From Amoebidium appalachense (lineage: Eukaryota; Ichthyosporea): 64,000 nt of DNA. Below the pieces are notes generated by a model that did no database searches, had not been told where the DNA came from, and saw nothing but the letters and a program-made list of their open reading frames with translations. The stretch covers positions 9,238,001 to 9,302,000 of the forward strand of contig CAVNZM010000007.1 of assembly GCA_963693365.1 (NCBI GenBank), in the 5' to 3' direction. Positions within the stretch are counted from its first letter, which is position 1, and each line of letters starts with the position of its first letter. Position numbers and translations under genes: made by a program. Positions 61,178 through 64,000 of this stretch are shown in pieces.

Positions 61178-61203
61178 TGTCCAACAACCTGAACACTGTG
61201 TGA

Positions 61204-61808
61204 AAATCATATAAATACTCAATGTGACGACCAACAGAATTCAACAAAAAGTCTAAAGTGTTCACATTGCCAGCTAGTGTAGCAGACACCCGTAGGGAAA
61301 GAGGTAAAACGCGACATAAAAACTCACACCTATCAACATGCTTGCGATTAAAAAGTTCAGCACAAAAATGGCACCAGCGGCGATGAAAACAAGGATTACA
61401 ACGCCACTGCACAAATTCCCAGGCAATATCAACATCAGAGCACCATACAGACTTATCTACTAGGGTGGTATCCATACGTACAGCAGGAGAAATGTATCCT
61501 GCCAAAGCTCCCAAAAAGCGATAATGATCAGTACGGTATTGCCTGAGGAACATAACACATGCCGACTGAGTTTTACCTTTGATTTCCCTATCAGAACGAG
61601 AAAGAAACTTATACTGCGCATGGTAATAACGCGAAAAGGCAGAAAAAACAGGAAGAGAAAAGAAAGAGGGAGTGAGATAGCGAGAGGAAGAAACATGTTC
61701 TTTCACAGTGGAACGTTCACAGTGGGCATCAACGGACGCGAGCCGCCTAATGAGGCTTCGGCAAAAATCTCCAGATTGAATAAAGTTTAAAAGCGCATTA
61801 AAGCACAA
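61204..61808 (-). pseudogene. LINE reverse-transcriptase 3' fragment, diverged
   Basis: The minus-strand frame has features shared with the end of the LINE frame at 62-64 kb: QWRCNPCFHRRWCHFC beside QWRSNKYKVASFAC, followed by FNRKHVDRC beside FNRSCIAKC, and NTLDFLLNSV beside NILDFILNTR. It is thus the C-terminal region of a related non-LTR element. The frame continues into antisense gag sequence without a proper stop, so the junction with the copia-like element near 61200 truncates it. No start, reverse-transcriptase core or poly(A) tail is seen. The relationship was judged by eye. Confidence 0.6.
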
Positions 61809-62070
61809 ATTGTGGTATGCGATTTGCGAACAAACGCTCGGTTGAATAAATCATTTTGAACAGGGATATAGTTGAGGGGTTTACGCTGTTTACTCGAGGC
61901 AAAGAGAACCAGTCTCAGGTATGGGGGGGGGGGTTTTGCTCGGAATATCCCCTCAGCGGTATATCATGATCACGTACATAGATGTCGGGTGGTGACTATA
62001 TATCAGGGTTTACTTTCTCTACGAGACACCATAAAGACTACAAGGAGAAATCAATTAGTTGGGGTTCCCC

Positions 62071-62111
<41 letters not shown>

Positions 62112-62142
62112 GGGCTCCCCTCGGGACACTCGGTATCAGCTG

Positions 62143-62143
62143 G

Positions 62144-62218
<75 letters not shown>
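62143..62218. repeat. (GT)n microsatellite in the LINE 3' UTR
   Basis: About 76 bp of pure GT immediately downstream of the LINE stop codon in the element's sense direction, (CA)n on that strand. LINE copies carrying such a tract could seed CA microsatellites (inference). Confidence 0.9.
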
Positions 62219-62222
<4 letters not shown>

Positions 62223-62226
62223 TGCG

Positions 62227-64000
62227 CTATAATTTTGTAGTGATGTGTTTCTCAAGCCAATCAATACATCTAATAAACAGGTCGTAGTTACGCGTGTTTA
62301 GTATAAAATCAAGGATGTTGTAATTTACAGGTAGGCTATCTTTCTGGGTGTCTGTTGTGAATGTGACGTGTGTGTGTTGCGGTATTATGTGGTCTATCAA
62401 ACTACATTTGGCGATACATGACCGGTTAAACTGGTGTGTGTGTGTGTTGTTTGGGCATGCAAATGATGCCACCTTATACTTATTAGATCTCCACTGTATA
62501 GCACGTGTACAGTAAAAGCGTGGTAATTGATCAATAATACCATCAGCTAGAGAAAGACCAGTTCTACAGGAAGGTAATATGTATTTAGGTGTTATACACT
62601 TGCGAGTGCCATATTTGGCAATATGGTTGAGGCGGTCAGTATATATAAAACGAGACATAAGGCTTAGTTTTTCAAGGTGTATGCTTTCATCGGGTCTAGT
62701 GTCGTTTGGTATCTTTTTCCATTTGTTATATTGCGTGATTATCTTGTGATTGTGTACATGTTTAATAAGTAAGTGGCAGTCCAAAGTCACACACACACTA
62801 TTGCGGGGTTTATTTGTATTTGTGCCCAGGGGAGAAGGGGAGAGAGAGGGGAGGAAAGAGGGGAGAGGTGAGGAGGGGACAGGTCGGATAGAGAAGAGAG
62901 GGTGGGAGGGCAAATACTTCTTTAAGCGGCTTATGTGCTTATTGAATTTCAGCGCGAGATAGGATACTCTAGCAGCTATTGGGACCAGACCATATATCGA
63001 GAGCGTTACAGGCCCAGGTTTACAACAGTTGTTAGATAGAAAGGAGGCAACTTCTGCTTCAAGGAAATTTGCCAAGGGTTTAAGCGCTCTAGTTCTCTCT
63101 TTCTTGATCCAAGCGGCGAGAAGGGGTAAACCATATTCACATGCCGGGAAGACAAAAGTGCGAATAAATGTAAGTCTAATAGAAGGATGGAGGGGTGTGT
63201 CTTTAAAAATATTAGCCGAGAAGAAAGCTAACCGCTTACGAGCCAACTCTACCCTCTTTTCGACCATATGGGGAAACATAACACCAACAGAATCAACCGG
63301 AACACCAAGATATTTGTATTCTGGAACTATAGGTACAGGTTTAGATGATAATGTAAATGTGTGTAAATTGTTAGCTATATCAGGTACAAGAACACCACAT
63401 TTGTCTATGTTAAGGATCATAAGGTTTGCCTTGCACCACTCTGACACTACATCGAACAATCTTTGCAGGCGTCTAGGGGTACGGGCAAGGAGGGACAGAT
63501 CATCAGCATAGAGAAGTGCAGGCGGAAAGTTATTAATAGGGTCATCGTTTTCGGCGTAAATCTTGACAGCCAAATCATCTATAAATAGGTTAAACAAAAA
63601 GGGGCTAAGCAATGAGCCCTGCAAGAGACCTCTAGTACGAGCAAAACCATATGAAAGATGCCCATTAACCACAGCTCTACCATAGGTTTGAGACAAGAGT
63701 GCTTCTAACAGAACACCAATGCAGTGTGGTACACCCCGTGCAGCAAGCTTTTCCCATAGGAGACCAGGGGAGACAGAATCGTAAGCAGTTTTCCAATCAA
63801 TAAAGCCAACATATTGTGCACCAACTTGCATAGAATCGTGCAGTGCCATTATTTGAACATAACATGAATTGTTTTTACGAAAAGCGGATTGGCATGGGTG
63901 TATGTGAAGAATAGATTGAAACCTAGGGTGATGTGCAAATAACCTAAGTAAGCAAGCTTCAAAGAATCTACGAACAACCTGGGTTAGTGTAATGGGGCGA
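62227..64000 (-). CDS. LINE reverse transcriptase, C-terminal part (partial at the window edge)
   Basis: An open frame from the right edge to TAG at 62227; the upstream part (63850-64000) is also open in frame, so there is no start here. Landmarks in order: PITLTQVVRRFFE (RT0/1), HPCQSAFRKNNSC, GFIDWKTAYDSV (the Asp of motif A), RGLLQGSLLSPFLFNLFIDD (motif B), ALLYADDLSLLA (YADD catalytic motif C), MILNIDKCGV (motif D) and YKYLGV (motif E, thumb). A Cys/His-containing tail without a recognised RNase H follows. It copies element RNA at the target site by target-primed reverse transcription. The frame is intact over 590 codons, so the copy is young or active. Clade cannot be assigned without the endonuclease domain. 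Confidence 0.92.
   Translation of the reverse strand, partial: RPITLTQVVRRFFEACLLRLFAHHPRFQSILHIHPCQSAFRKNNSCYVQIMALHDSMQVGAQYVGFIDWKTAYDSVSPGLLWEKLAARGVPHCIGVLLEALLSQTYGRAVVNGHLSYGFARTRGLLQGSLLSPFLFNLFIDDLAVKIYAENDDPINNFPPALLYADDLSLLARTPRRLQRLFDVVSEWCKANLMILNIDKCGVLVPDIANNLHTFTLSSKPVPIVPEYKYLGVPVDSVGVMFPHMVEKRVELARKRLAFFSANIFKDTPLHPSIRLTFIRTFVFPACEYGLPLLAAWIKKERTRALKPLANFLEAEVASFLSNNCCKPGPVTLSIYGLVPIAARVSYLALKFNKHISRLKKYLPSHPLFSIRPVPSSPLPSFLPSLSPSPLGTNTNKPRNSVCVTLDCHLLIKHVHNHKIITQYNKWKKIPNDTRPDESIHLEKLSLMSRFIYTDRLNHIAKYGTRKCITPKYILPSCRTGLSLADGIIDQLPRFYCTRAIQWRSNKYKVASFACPNNTHTHQFNRSCIAKCSLIDHIIPQHTHVTFTTDTQKDSLPVNYNILDFILNTRNYDLFIRCIDWLEKHITTKL

Larger units (their letters stand above)
62072..64000 (-). 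mobile_element. Non-LTR retrotransposon (LINE), 5' part beyond the right edge
   Basis: Contains the reverse-transcriptase frame, a 3' UTR with a (CA)n array on the sense strand (62143-62218) and a terminal poly(A) tail, seen as about 36 T at 62072-62107 on the plus strand. Tail plus frame orientation mark this as the 3' half of an inserted LINE. A target-site duplication cannot be tested because the 5' end is outside the window. Confidence 0.9.

Overview
This is a nuclear window from a eukaryote with many introns, most likely a unicellular opisthokont. The evidence is a myosin essential light chain, a PHF12/Rco1-type double-PHD protein, an LSD1-type demethylase, GT-AG introns, Ty1/copia-like and LINE-like elements and a eukaryotic tRNA-Ser. 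An ichthyosporean or other unicellular holozoan is my best guess, but this is inference. Introns and intergenic DNA are packed with poly(C)/poly(G) runs of 15-60 bp and very long (CA)n/(GT)n arrays. These create most of the long 'open frames' (His-Thr, Cys-Val, Pro or Gly runs), which are not genes.

Layout. 53-3325 (+): last two exons of a Ras-family GTPase. 6489-21484 (-): an 18-exon LSD1/KDM1-type gene, reconstructed exon by exon, with an N-terminal ARID domain, a SWIRM domain and an amine-oxidase domain; a tRNA-Ser(AGA) lies inside one intron. About 1 kb of shared upstream DNA separates it from a divergent myosin essential light chain gene (22525-27294, +). 33012-33878 (+) is an intronless C2H2 zinc-finger protein. 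35613-36640 holds two foldback elements built of palindromic GCAGAAT/ATTCTGC units. 37997-41458 (-) is a coiled-coil protein with a GCR1_C-like DNA-binding domain and disturbed reading frames. 43143-43361 (+) may be two terminal exons of an unrecognised gene. 45166-56378 (-) is a 16-exon PHF12/Rco1-like gene with an AT-hook and two PHD fingers. 59.4-64 kb is a retrotransposon nest: a Ty1/copia-like gag with the start of the protease, a LINE 3' fragment, and a LINE reverse transcriptase running off the right edge.

How the genes relate. LSD1-type and PHF12/Rco1-type proteins both work on histone H3 tails in repressive chromatin complexes, LSD1 by demethylating H3K4 and Rco1/PHF12 within the Rpd3S/Sin3 deacetylase. 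Having both in one window is suggestive but may be chance. The Ras, myosin light chain and zinc-finger genes have no clear functional link to them.

Limits. All gene models come from reading splice signals, phase and family resemblance by eye. Exon edges should be good to a base or two where phases close. Homopolymer lengths are probably unreliable, and single-base frame breaks in two genes may be sequence errors.
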